Part shown: in pieces, positions 41,296 to 53,002 of the stretch | How the letters are laid out: every line of letters starts with the position of its first letter | Position numbering within the stretch: position 1 is the stretch's first letter | From: Microbacterium sp. Au-Mic1 | GTDB taxonomy: Bacteria > Actinomycetota > Actinomycetes > Actinomycetales > Microbacteriaceae | Reading direction: 5' to 3' | Length of the DNA: 64,000 bases | Assembly: GCF_021341785.1 (NCBI RefSeq) | Contig: NZ_JAJTTF010000002.1 | Span: 186,001-250,000 of the forward strand | Notes under the pieces: generated by a model | Told to the model about the DNA's origin: nothing | What the model saw: only the letters and a program-made list of their open reading frames with translations | Databases searched by the model: none | Translations under genes and position numbers: made by a program

Positions 41296-42567
41296 ATGAC
41301 GAGGACGTACATCCGCGATTTCCATGGGGATGATCTGGACCAGATCGTCCGGTTGTGGGGGCAGGTCACGCGCGAGAACGAGTGGCCGATCTACTCGCTC
41401 GCCGAGGTGATCGCCTCGTGCCAGCAGGACCACGCGGTGGTCGCGGTCCAGGGTGATCTGCTCGTCGGGGCCGCCGTCGGCCGCGGCGCGCACGCGCAGG
41501 GATGGATCGTGTTCTTCGGGACGGTCGAGGACGCCGGATCCGAGGTGAGTTCGTCGCTCCTGCACGCGCTGGAGCGCAGGATGGCGCCGCTCGGTCTCGC
41601 GAAGCTGTCGGTGCTCATCCCCGAGGCTGAAGGGCTCGGCGCCTTCACCGAGAACGGGTTCCACGTGCACCACTCCGTGCGCTACCTCGAGCGCGCGATG
41701 CCGATCCAGCGGCGCGAGATCGACGCGCTCAAGGAGGTCGGCGGACGCATCCTCCCGCCGCACCTGTGGGATCGTGTGGCGGGGATGACGCATGAGAAGA
41801 CGCTGCTCGAGGAGCGTCTGGTGACGCCGCTCGCCCAGCCGGAGCTCGCCGAGCGGTTCGGGGTGGTGCCCCCGCGCGCGGTCATGCTGTTCGGCCCGCC
41901 GGGAACCGGCAAGACCACGTTCGCGCGCGCCGTGGCCTCACGGCTGGATTGGCCCTTCGTCGAGCTGTTCCCATCGCGGCTGGCCGATGGCGGCGCCGGC
42001 CTCGCGAGCGGGCTGCGCTCGTCGTTCGAGACGATCGACGAGCTCGAGCACGCGGTGGTCTTCATCGACGAGGTCGAGGAGATCGCCTCCCGCCGCGGCG
42101 GCACGCCGCCGTCGCCCACGCAGGGCGTCACGAACGAACTGCTGAAGCTCGTCGCCGACTTCCGTGACAGGGAGGGACGGATCCTCATCTGCGCGACGAA
42201 CTTCGTGCGCGCGCTCGACGCGGCGTTCCTCCGGCACGGGCGCTTCGACTACGTGATCCCGATCGGCCTGCCCGATTCCGATGCCCGCCGCGCGATCTGG
42301 GCGCGGTACATCCCGGCCGAGTCCGCCGGCGACGTGGATCTGGACAGGCTGGTCACGACGAGCGAGGGCCTGACCCCGGCCGACATCGAGTACGCGGCGC
42401 GGCGTGCGTCCCAGGAGGCGCTGGCGCGGGCGCTCCAGGACGGCGCGACGGCCTCGGCACTCGACACGGACGACTACGCGCGGGCTCTGGAGAGCACGCG
42501 TGCAACCGTGTCAGCGGACGAGATCGCCGAGTTCAGGGCGGACATCGAGACCATCGCCCGGCTCTGA
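41296..42567 (+). CDS. GNAT-like domain fused to AAA+ ATPase
   Basis: The 423-aa protein has a GNAT-like N-terminal domain (about 1-135, 'YIRDFHGDDLDQIVRLWGQV' to 'ENGFHVHHSVRYLERAM'). A linker of about 30 residues leads to an AAA+ module of the FtsH/proteasomal class: Walker A GPPGTGKT (200-207), Walker B 'VVFIDEVEEIA' (254-264), sensor 1 N302 ('CATN') and arginine fingers near R313/R316 ('RHGRFD'). The helical lid 'LTPADIEYAARRASQEAL' follows. The GNAT part lacks a clear R/Q-x-x-G-x-G acetyl-CoA loop, so it may bind rather than acetylate a target. No protease domain follows. ATG at 41296 has GGAGGAG upstream. Function unknown; an adaptor-armed unfoldase or remodeller is possible. Confidence 0.88.
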   Translation: MTRTYIRDFHGDDLDQIVRLWGQVTRENEWPIYSLAEVIASCQQDHAVVAVQGDLLVGAAVGRGAHAQGWIVFFGTVEDAGSEVSSSLLHALERRMAPLGLAKLSVLIPEAEGLGAFTENGFHVHHSVRYLERAMPIQRREIDALKEVGGRILPPHLWDRVAGMTHEKTLLEERLVTPLAQPELAERFGVVPPRAVMLFGPPGTGKTTFARAVASRLDWPFVELFPSRLADGGAGLASGLRSSFETIDELEHAVVFIDEVEEIASRRGGTPPSPTQGVTNELLKLVADFRDREGRILICATNFVRALDAAFLRHGRFDYVIPIGLPDSDARRAIWARYIPAESAGDVDLDRLVTTSEGLTPADIEYAARRASQEALARALQDGATASALDTDDYARALESTRATVSADEIAEFRADIETIARL

Positions 42568-42597
42568 GATCGCGCGCGGCGGTGTGCTCCGCGGCCG

Positions 42598-43242
42598 TCA
42601 TCCCTGCAGGAACAGCAGGATCGCCCGAACCCGGCGGTTCTCCTCCGTGGGCGCGAGTCCCAGTCCGGTGAAGATGTTTCCGACGTGTTTGCGGACGGCG
42701 GCATCGCTCAGATGCAGCGCCCGGGCGATATCGCCGTTCGACGCGCCCTGCGCCATGAGCGCGAGCACTTCGCGTTCGCGCGGTGTGAGCGCGCCCAGGA
42801 GGCCCGGCTCGTCGCGACGGAGCAGATGGCGGGCGACTTCGGGGTCGATCACCGTGCCGCCCGAGGCGATCGTGTCGAGTGCGTGTGCGAAGTCGGAGAT
42901 CCGGTTCACCCTGTCCTTGAGCAGATAGCCGATCCCGCCTTCGGGAAGGGTGAGCAGCTCGCGCGCATAGCGGTCGGCGATGTACTGCGACAGCACCAGG
43001 ATCGGCTGGGACGGACGGGACGCCCGGATCCGGAGCGCGGCACGCAGGCCGTCATCGGAGCCGCCAGGCGGCATCCGTACGTCGGTGATGATCAGATCGG
43101 GGACAGGATCGGCCGCGCGGTACCGGGTGAGCAGCTCGTCGGCGGACGACGCCGTCGCGAACACGTCGTGATCGAGTCGCACGAGCAGCGCGGTCAGCGC
43201 CTCGCGCAGCAGGGCGGAGTCCTCAGCGAAGAGGATTCGCAT
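42598..43242 (-). CDS. NarL/LuxR-type response regulator
   Basis: The 214-aa protein has a receiver domain with acidic pocket E7/D8, phospho-acceptor D54 ('DLIITDVRMP'), S85 and K109. A C-terminal LuxR helix-turn-helix follows ('LTPREREVLALMAQGASNGDIARALHLSDAAVRKHVGNIFTGLG'). Phosphorylated by the sensor kinase whose 3' end it overlaps by 20 bp. GGAGGTG before the ATG. The likely target is the divergent ABC transporter beyond the kinase gene. Confidence 0.94.
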   Translation of the reverse strand: MRILFAEDSALLREALTALLVRLDHDVFATASSADELLTRYRAADPVPDLIITDVRMPPGGSDDGLRAALRIRASRPSQPILVLSQYIADRYARELLTLPEGGIGYLLKDRVNRISDFAHALDTIASGGTVIDPEVARHLLRRDEPGLLGALTPREREVLALMAQGASNGDIARALHLSDAAVRKHVGNIFTGLGLAPTEENRRVRAILLFLQG

Positions 43243-44557
43243 CGGGCACCTCCTCGGGTCGGCCGGAGTCGTCCTCGGATCCTCCGCCGAGACCGCGCGG
43301 CATCGTCAGCACAAGTGTTGTGGGCCCGCCGGGCGGCGAGGCGATCACGAGGTCGCCGTCGAGCGCCGCCGCGCGCGCGACGAGGCCCGAGAGCCCTGTG
43401 CCGCGTGCCGGATCGGCTTCACCCCGGCCATCGTCGCGCACTCGGATCTCGAGCAGCTCCGGATCCGTGTGAGCGACCACGAGGACGTGGGTCGCGTCCG
43501 TGTGCTTCACCACGTTGGTGAGCGCTTCGCGTACGACCGCGTAGGCCGCGGCTTCGACGCTCGGGGCGGCGCGGCCCAGCCGATCGAGGCGCAGGACCAC
43601 CCGCAATGGCGCGCGACCTGCCAGCTCCTCGAGCGCGGCACCGAGGCCTCGGTCGGTGAGCACCGCGGGATGGATCCCGCGCACCGACTCCCTCAGAGAG
43701 GCGGATGCCCGCTCCACCTGATCCTGCGCGGCGGTCAGCGCCACACGACCGGGTTCGGCCTCGGGGCCGAGCGCGGCGAGCTCCAGTTCCAGCATTCCGA
43801 GACGACCGGCGAGCAGCACCAGCTCCTGCTGGACGCCGTCGTGCAGATCCCTCTCGATGCGTCGACGCTCTTCCTCGTGGGCCGTCACCACGGCGGCGCG
43901 GGAGCGCGTGAGGCGCTCGATCCGCTGCGCGATCTCGGCGCCGCGCGGGGCGAGCAGCCAGCGCACCGCGAAGCCCTGAGCGGTGGCGAGGAGGAGATTC
44001 AGATAGGCCGCCGCGATCAGGACGACGAGGAGGGCGAGCGGCGGGAGCCACCAGGTCGCGCCGTCCAACTGGATCCTGGCATCGCCGAAGAGCCGGATGT
44101 CGACGTCACCGCGGACGAGGGCGACGATGAGGACGCCCACGACGACGATGAGCGCCATCGCCTCGAAGAACAGGACGATCAGCGCCGCCACCCCCGCGAC
44201 CAGATCCACGAGCAGCACCGCCGCCTCCCGCCAGGTGGCGGGCTCGGTCAGCCGGATGTTCAGCCAATTGTGCCTCTGGTCCGGAGCGACGCGCACATGC
44301 CCGGACGGGATCCGCGCGAACCCCAGCAGCGGCAGTCGTCGCCGCTCCAGCATCCCGCAGAGAATGCCCCACAGCGGCAGTAGCAGGAGGGTGAGCGGCA
44401 AGAGCACCAGCAGCAGAAGGCCGAGCACGGCTGAGGCGAGCAGGAACAGCAGGGCGCGCCACGGCCACGGCGACAGCAGGAGACGCCAGGGTGCGCTCAT
44501 GAGGGACTGAGCGACGGTCTCCGGACGACATCGGGGCACCGTGGGATCCGTGCTCAT
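43223..44557 (-). CDS. Sensor histidine kinase (NarL-partner type, with PF13796-like sensor)
   Basis: The 444-aa protein has four to six membrane helices (about 34-70, 112-150, 168-195) in a putative-sensor arrangement. The HisKA_3 box is 'EEERRRIERDLHDGVQQELVLL' with H239, and a HATPase_c domain follows ('AYAVVREALTNVVKHTDATHV', 'IRVRDDGRGEADPARGTGLSGL'). It probably senses membrane or cell-envelope stress and phosphorylates the response regulator. First gene of the two-gene unit. On the minus strand TAGACT lies six bases before the ATG. Divergent from the ABC transporter at 44682. Confidence 0.93.
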   Translation of the reverse strand: MSTDPTVPRCRPETVAQSLMSAPWRLLLSPWPWRALLFLLASAVLGLLLLVLLPLTLLLLPLWGILCGMLERRRLPLLGFARIPSGHVRVAPDQRHNWLNIRLTEPATWREAAVLLVDLVAGVAALIVLFFEAMALIVVVGVLIVALVRGDVDIRLFGDARIQLDGATWWLPPLALLVVLIAAAYLNLLLATAQGFAVRWLLAPRGAEIAQRIERLTRSRAAVVTAHEEERRRIERDLHDGVQQELVLLAGRLGMLELELAALGPEAEPGRVALTAAQDQVERASASLRESVRGIHPAVLTDRGLGAALEELAGRAPLRVVLRLDRLGRAAPSVEAAAYAVVREALTNVVKHTDATHVLVVAHTDPELLEIRVRDDGRGEADPARGTGLSGLVARAAALDGDLVIASPPGGPTTLVLTMPRGLGGGSEDDSGRPEEVPDANPLR

Positions 44558-44681
44558 CCGGTCAGTCTATGGACGGCCTCGGAGGGCGACCGCGACGCAA
44601 CGGAAAGAGTAGACCTGGAGCTACCCCGATCGTCGTCCGTGCGCTGCTGCGCGCTCCAGCTGCCACCGGTGGACTGGAGTC
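44558..44681. promoter_or_regulatory. Divergent leaderless promoters between the kinase and ABC transporter genes
   Basis: On the minus strand TAGACT (44569-44564) precedes the kinase ATG by six bases. On the plus strand TGGACT (44670-44675) with GGAGTC precedes the ATPase ATG at 44682. The 100 bp between the two boxes is a probable binding region for the response regulator; no obvious repeat was seen. Confidence 0.5.
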
Positions 44682-45428
44682 ATGACATGGATCCTGCAGG
44701 CCCGAAACGTGACGAAGAGCTATCAGACCGGTCGAGAGCGCACCCCGGTACTGCGCGGGATCGACGTCGACGTCGCGGCGGGCGAGATGGTCAGCATCGT
44801 GGGGGCGAGCGGATCCGGCAAATCGACGCTCCTCTACTGTCTTGCGGGTCTCGAGCAGGTGGAGGGCGGCGAGGTGCTGCTCGGCGGGGTCGCCCTGCAC
44901 ACCGCCTCCACCGCCCGGCGTGCGCAATTGCGACGCGACCGTATCGGTTTCGTCTTCCAGGCGTACAACCTCATCCCGTCGCTGTCCGTGCGCGAGAACG
45001 TGGCGTTGCCGGCACGGCTCGCCCGACGTGCGAGGCCCGACATCGCCGGTGCCCTGGCCGCGGTGGGGCTCGCCGCGCAGGGCGGAATGCGCCCGGGACA
45101 GCTCTCCGGAGGGCAACAGCAGCGCGTTGCAGTGGCCCGGGTGCTTGCGGCCCGACCGTCGGTGCTTTTCGCGGACGAGCCGACCGGCGCACTCGACACG
45201 ACATCCGGCGGCGTCGTTCTGGATCTGTTGCGCGGCTACGCGAACGGCGACCGCTCGGTGGTGCTGGTCACTCACGACCTGGATGCCGCGGCCCGCGCAG
45301 ATCGCACGGTCGTACTGCGGGACGGGCTGGTCGTCGCGGAGCTCATCCGACCCACCGCGGCGCAGATCCTCGCGGCACAGCACGCCGCACCCTCATCGCC
45401 GGTGTCTCCTGCGGGGGTGGGCGCATGA
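44682..45428 (+). CDS. ABC transporter ATP-binding protein (BceA/MacB-like)
   Basis: The 248-aa ATPase has Walker A GASGSGKST, 'GFVFQAYNLIPSLSVRENV', signature 'LSGGQQQRVAVARVLAARP', Walker B 'VLFADEPTGALD' and 'VTHD'. The pattern is that of BceA/LolD ATPases, which pair with FtsX-like permeases and often give peptide-antibiotic resistance under two-component control. ATGA overlap with the permease. The divergent kinase/regulator pair supports this role (inference). Confidence 0.93.
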   Translation: MTWILQARNVTKSYQTGRERTPVLRGIDVDVAAGEMVSIVGASGSGKSTLLYCLAGLEQVEGGEVLLGGVALHTASTARRAQLRRDRIGFVFQAYNLIPSLSVRENVALPARLARRARPDIAGALAAVGLAAQGGMRPGQLSGGQQQRVAVARVLAARPSVLFADEPTGALDTTSGGVVLDLLRGYANGDRSVVLVTHDLDAAARADRTVVLRDGLVVAELIRPTAAQILAAQHAAPSSPVSPAGVGA

Positions 45429-46795
45429 TCGGGCTGTGGGCGGGGGAGCTGCGCGCGGATTGGCGCTCCTGGGCGGGGCTCGTGCTCGTGACGGCCGTCG
45501 CGGGCGCGTCGCTCGGGATCGGTGCGTCGTTCCTGGAGACGGGGATGCACGCAGGGGGACGTCTCGGGACAGGGATCAGCGGCGTCTCATCGATGATCCT
45601 GGTCTTCAGCGGGGTGAGCGCGATCGGGGTGACCTCGGCGGTGGCGCGGCTCGCCGTGGAGTTGGGGAGGGCCGGATACGCGCGCTGGCAGCTGAGTGGA
45701 GTGACGCCGCGGCAGGTCGCCGTCGTGGTGCTCTGCCACGTGATCGCGCTGAGCCTGATCGGTGCGGGGCTCGGGTTCGCCGCGACCCTGGTGGGCGCAC
45801 CGGTCGCGCTGCGCCTGGCCTTCGACGGCGCCTCGGGCGGGTTCGCCGAGACATCGGCTGTGGTCGGCCCGGTCACGGCGCTGTTCATCGGGTGCGGGGT
45901 GCTCCTGATCGCCCTGCTCGGTGGCCTGCCCGCCGCGCGCCGGGCTGCGCTCACCCCGGCGCTGGAGGCACTGCGGGAGCCGGAGCCGCGCACGCGGGGG
46001 ATGCGGTGGTGGCGCTGGATGCTGTTCGGGCTGATGGTCGTCGGCACCGCCGCGGCGGTGCGGTCGTGGCTGTCGTCGGGTGCAGTGGCGATGCCGGACG
46101 ATCGGAACACGCTGATCTCCCAGACGCCGCTCGTCGCCCCTTTGCTGACGCTCGTGATCGTCGCGGGCGGGCCCGTGCTCTACGCGCCGCTACTGCGGGG
46201 ATGGACGGCGCTGCTGCCTGCGCGGGCGTCCTCGTCGTGGTACCTCGCGCGGCACGAGGCGCGGTACCACCTCGGTCGCAGCACGGCATCGATCACCCCG
46301 TTGTTCACTGGAGCGGCGATGCTGGGCGGCCTCTATACGGTGACGACCGTCTGGGGCGCGGCGGCGCGGGCCGCGGGGGAGACGTTCGGCGGTCTCGAGT
46401 TCGGGCAGGTCGTGGTGCTGCTCGGCGGACCACTGCTGCTGGCAGGCGTGGGGACTGCAGTCGTGATCTTCATGAGCAACCGGACCCAGGCGCGGGAACA
46501 GGCACTGCTCTCGGCGAGCGGAGCGACCGACGCGGTCATCGTACGTGCGGCCGTGCTGCAGGCGCTCATCCACGTCGTCACCGCAGTGCTGCTCGCGCTC
46601 ACGGTGATCGCGGTGTCGGCCGTGCTCACCGTCGTGTTGCTCGCCCCGTTCTACGAGGTCGTGCCGTATCAGCTCGACCTCGGCGGTGTCGGGGTGCTCG
46701 TCGGCGTAGGGACGCTGCTCACCGAAGCGGCGGTGCTGATCCCCGTGCTGGCCCGGATGCGCGTCTCGGTCGCCACGCTGCTGAGCGCCGTGTGA
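45425..46795 (+). CDS. ABC transporter permease, FtsX-like
   Basis: The 456-aa membrane protein has an N-terminal helix and about eight more in two FtsX-like groups ('AVARLAVELGRAGYARWQLSGVTPRQVAVVVL', 'NRTQAREQALLSASGATDAVIVRAAVLQALIH'). Both groups contain the cytoplasmic 'LLSASGAT'-type coupling motif. It lacks the large extracytoplasmic domain of BceB, so it may be a simple heterodimer-type exporter. Coupled to the ATPase by ATGA. Confidence 0.87.
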   Translation: MIGLWAGELRADWRSWAGLVLVTAVAGASLGIGASFLETGMHAGGRLGTGISGVSSMILVFSGVSAIGVTSAVARLAVELGRAGYARWQLSGVTPRQVAVVVLCHVIALSLIGAGLGFAATLVGAPVALRLAFDGASGGFAETSAVVGPVTALFIGCGVLLIALLGGLPAARRAALTPALEALREPEPRTRGMRWWRWMLFGLMVVGTAAAVRSWLSSGAVAMPDDRNTLISQTPLVAPLLTLVIVAGGPVLYAPLLRGWTALLPARASSSWYLARHEARYHLGRSTASITPLFTGAAMLGGLYTVTTVWGAAARAAGETFGGLEFGQVVVLLGGPLLLAGVGTAVVIFMSNRTQAREQALLSASGATDAVIVRAAVLQALIHVVTAVLLALTVIAVSAVLTVVLLAPFYEVVPYQLDLGGVGVLVGVGTLLTEAAVLIPVLARMRVSVATLLSAV

Positions 46796-46829
46796 GTCGC
46801 GCCGCTCGGGCGACGTCGGCACCCCCTCC

Positions 46830-49157
<2,328 letters not shown>

Positions 49158-49196
49158 TGCCGGCCTCGGCAGAGAGGACCGCGCCGTCGACATCGT

Positions 49197-49230
49197 CGGA
49201 CCCACCGGGTTTCGCGCCGCGGGTCCGTCT
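49197..49230 (+). terminator. Hairpin after ligA
   Basis: CGGACCC (49197-49203) pairs with GGGTCCG (49221-49227) around a 17-base loop that can pair further, followed by TCT. It lies 40 bp after the ligA stop. Confidence 0.45.
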
Positions 49231-49276
49231 CCGCGCCACGAGGAGAGGGATCCGCTCCCCGTCGCCCGGTTCCGTT

Positions 49277-49289
49277 TAGGCTCCTGAAC
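49277..49289 (+). promoter_or_regulatory. Leaderless promoter of the cupin gene
   Basis: TAGGCT (49277-49282), seven bases, then ATG at 49290. Confidence 0.55.
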
Positions 49290-49661
49290 ATGGCAGACGA
49301 TGTGCGCAACGTGCTGGCCGCGCTCTCGACGATCGAGGCGCCGTGGCAGCCGCACCGACTCGTGAGCGTCAACGACTACGACGTGAAGGTGGTGAAGCTG
49401 CACGGCGAGTTCGTGTGGCACAGCCACCCCGACACCGACGAACTGTTCCTGGTTCTCCGTGGCCGTCTGACGATCCAGCTGCGTGATCGCGATGTGGTGC
49501 TGAACCCGAATGACGTCTTCGTCGTGCCGCGGGGCGTCGAGCACTGCCCCAAGGCCGAGGAGGAAGTGCAGGCGATCCTGTTCGAGCCGCAGGGAACGGT
49601 CAACTCCGGCGATGCCGGAGGCGCCATGACCTCTGCGCTTCGGGAGCTCAGCGGGTCGTGA
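49290..49661 (+). CDS. Cupin-domain protein
   Basis: The 123-aa protein is a single conserved cupin barrel. Motif 1 is 'FVWHSHPDTDELFLVLRGRLTIQL' (H-x-H-x-x-x-x-E), giving three metal ligands. Motif 2 is 'VVPRGVEHCPKAEEE' (P-x-G-x-x-H) with the fourth. Small cupins of this type are metal-binding enzymes or sensors of sugars and small acids. It overlaps the FetB-like permease gene by GTGA, so the two are co-expressed, which may link it to metal handling (inference). Confidence 0.88.
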   Translation: MADDVRNVLAALSTIEAPWQPHRLVSVNDYDVKVVKLHGEFVWHSHPDTDELFLVLRGRLTIQLRDRDVVLNPNDVFVVPRGVEHCPKAEEEVQAILFEPQGTVNSGDAGGAMTSALRELSGS

Positions 49662-50407
49662 TCGCTTCCGTCGATCTGATCCCGACCCTGATCGGCGTCG
49701 GCATCCTCGTCGCCGTGGCGACCGGCGCGCTCCTGTTGTTCCGGGTGCGAGGATCGTGGGCGCCCGCCGCCGCGATCGCGCGCGGTGTCGTGCAGCTGGC
49801 GATCATCAGCCTGATCCTCGGCGGGATCATCACGCAGCCCGCGTTGATCGCGGTCGCGCTCCTGGTGATGTTCGGCGTGGCGGTCTCCGTCGCGACGCAG
49901 CGGATCGGGTGGAGCAGGCATGGGGCGCTCGTGATGTCGACCTCGATCGCGGCGGGCATCGCGGTGGCGGGCGCCGCGGTGTTCGGATCCGGTGCGCTCG
50001 CACCCACTCCGCGGTACGCGCTGGCGATCGGCGCGATCATCATCGGGAACACGATGAACATCGCCACGCTCACCGGGAGGCTGCTCCGCAGGACGGTCAT
50101 CGACCACTGGGATGAGGTCGAGGGGTGGCTCGCGTTGGGGGCCACACCGCGTCGGTCCACGCTCGACCTCGCGCGCGGCGCCGTGCGCGAGGCGCTGATC
50201 CCTTCGATCGACCAGACCAAGACGACCGGCCTCGTCGTGCTCCCGGGCGCATTCGTCGGGGCGATCTTCGGCGGCCTCTCACCGCTCGAGGCCGGCCGTT
50301 TCCAGATCATCGTGCTCGCAGCCATCATGGCGGCCGGAGCGGTCACCGCCGTTCTCGTCGCGACCTGGCTCGGCCCGATGCGGACGAAGCCGGTCATCGC
50401 CGTCTGA
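49658..50407 (+). CDS. FetB/YbbM-like ABC permease (UPF0014)
   Basis: The 249-aa protein has about seven helices and the UPF0014 signatures 'IARGVVQLAIISLILGGII' and 'NTMNIATLTGRLL'. It also has 'DEVEGWLALGATPRRSTLDLARGAVREALIPSIDQTKTTGLVVLPGAFVGAI', which matches FetB (YbbM), the permease of an iron-homeostasis exporter in E. coli. The FetA ATPase that normally accompanies it is absent here. The partner gene is the cupin upstream. GTG start overlapping its stop. Confidence 0.88.
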   Translation: MIASVDLIPTLIGVGILVAVATGALLLFRVRGSWAPAAAIARGVVQLAIISLILGGIITQPALIAVALLVMFGVAVSVATQRIGWSRHGALVMSTSIAAGIAVAGAAVFGSGALAPTPRYALAIGAIIIGNTMNIATLTGRLLRRTVIDHWDEVEGWLALGATPRRSTLDLARGAVREALIPSIDQTKTTGLVVLPGAFVGAIFGGLSPLEAGRFQIIVLAAIMAAGAVTAVLVATWLGPMRTKPVIAV

Positions 50408-50459
50408 TGGGACGAACGATGCTCTTCCCCCGATGCGAGCCGAGGGGTTGAATACCGCC

Positions 50460-50873
50460 ATGGACGAGCGCGAGGAGTTCCTGCACTGGTTCCGCACGAC
50501 CTGGCAGTCAGCGGAGAACGCCTTGCATTCGGGTGATCCCGGTCCGCGGTTCGCAACGTGGTCGGAGATCGAGCCGGTAACCCTGTTCGGCGCCTGGGTC
50601 AGCGCGTCCGGGAGCGAAGAGGTGCGGCAGATGTTCCGAAGGCTGGGGGAGTCCTTCTCGGATGCGACCTCCAGCAGTGTCGAGCTGCTCGCCGCTGAGG
50701 TGTCCGGCGATCTGGCGTACACCGCCCATCGCGAGATCACTTCCACGACCGTCGATGGGCGTCCGCGCGGCTATGTGCTGCGTGTGACCCAGGTGTACCG
50801 GAGGGAAGACGGCGCATGGAAGGTCGTGCACCGGCACGGTGACGAGGAGATCACCCCCGACGCCGCCCGCTGA
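50460..50873 (+). CDS. NTF2-like / SnoaL-like domain protein (DUF4440 type)
   Basis: The 137-aa protein has the cone-shaped NTF2 fold pattern: N-terminal helices, a central 'RFATWSEIEPVTLFGAW', and antiparallel strands ending 'YVLRVTQVYRREDGAWKVVHRHGDE' (family end motif W-K-V-x-x-x-H). Such proteins bind small hydrophobic ligands or act as isomerases; the ligand is unknown. Start: ATG 50460 follows TTGAAT by six bases and is preferred to an in-frame ATG at 50433 close to the previous stop. Confidence 0.82.
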   Translation: MDEREEFLHWFRTTWQSAENALHSGDPGPRFATWSEIEPVTLFGAWVSASGSEEVRQMFRRLGESFSDATSSSVELLAAEVSGDLAYTAHREITSTTVDGRPRGYVLRVTQVYRREDGAWKVVHRHGDEEITPDAAR

Positions 50874-50875
50874 AC

Positions 50876-50911
50876 GCTCGGGCGCCCGTGCGTGACACGG
50901 TGCGCCCGAGC
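50876..50911. terminator. Bidirectional hairpin between convergent genes
   Basis: GCTCGGGCGC (50876-50885) pairs with GCGCCCGAGC (50902-50911), and CCGTG pairs with CACGG inside it with one bulged base: 15 pairs in all. It lies between the NTF2-like gene and the convergent DEAD-box gene. No U-tract on either strand. Confidence 0.6.
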
Positions 50912-50917
50912 CTCAGC

Positions 50918-50938
50918 GAGCCCGGGATGCGAACGGGC

Positions 50939-50940
<2 letters not shown>
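50918..50940. terminator. Second hairpin at the end of the DEAD-box gene
   Basis: GAGCCCG (50918-50924) pairs with CGGGCTC (50934-50940), overlapping the helicase stop codon. With the hairpin at 50876 it forms a tandem pair. Confidence 0.4.
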
Positions 50941-52894
<1,954 letters not shown>

Positions 52895-52905
52895 AACTCA
52901 GAGTA
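52895..52905 (-). promoter_or_regulatory. Leaderless promoter of the DEAD-box helicase gene
   Basis: On the minus strand TACTCT (52905-52900), five bases, then GTG at 52894. Confidence 0.5.
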
Positions 52906-52935
52906 CCGTCCCCCGCCTGGGGGAACGCAGTTCAG

Positions 52936-52984
52936 AGCGCGCAAATGGCTCGATCCGCCGGCGGAATCGAGCCATTTGCGCGCT
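52936..52984. repeat. Long perfect palindrome (19-bp arms, 11-base loop)
   Basis: The arms at 52936-52954 and 52966-52984 (starting AGCGCGCAAATGGCTC) are perfectly complementary over 19 bp. The loop contains CCGCCGGCGGA, which can itself pair. It lies between the ligase stop and the helicase promoter, 31 bp from the latter's -10. It may terminate ligase transcription, but no U-tract follows on either strand. Confidence 0.75.
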
Positions 52985-53002
52985 TCGAAACCGGGGGATG
53001 GG

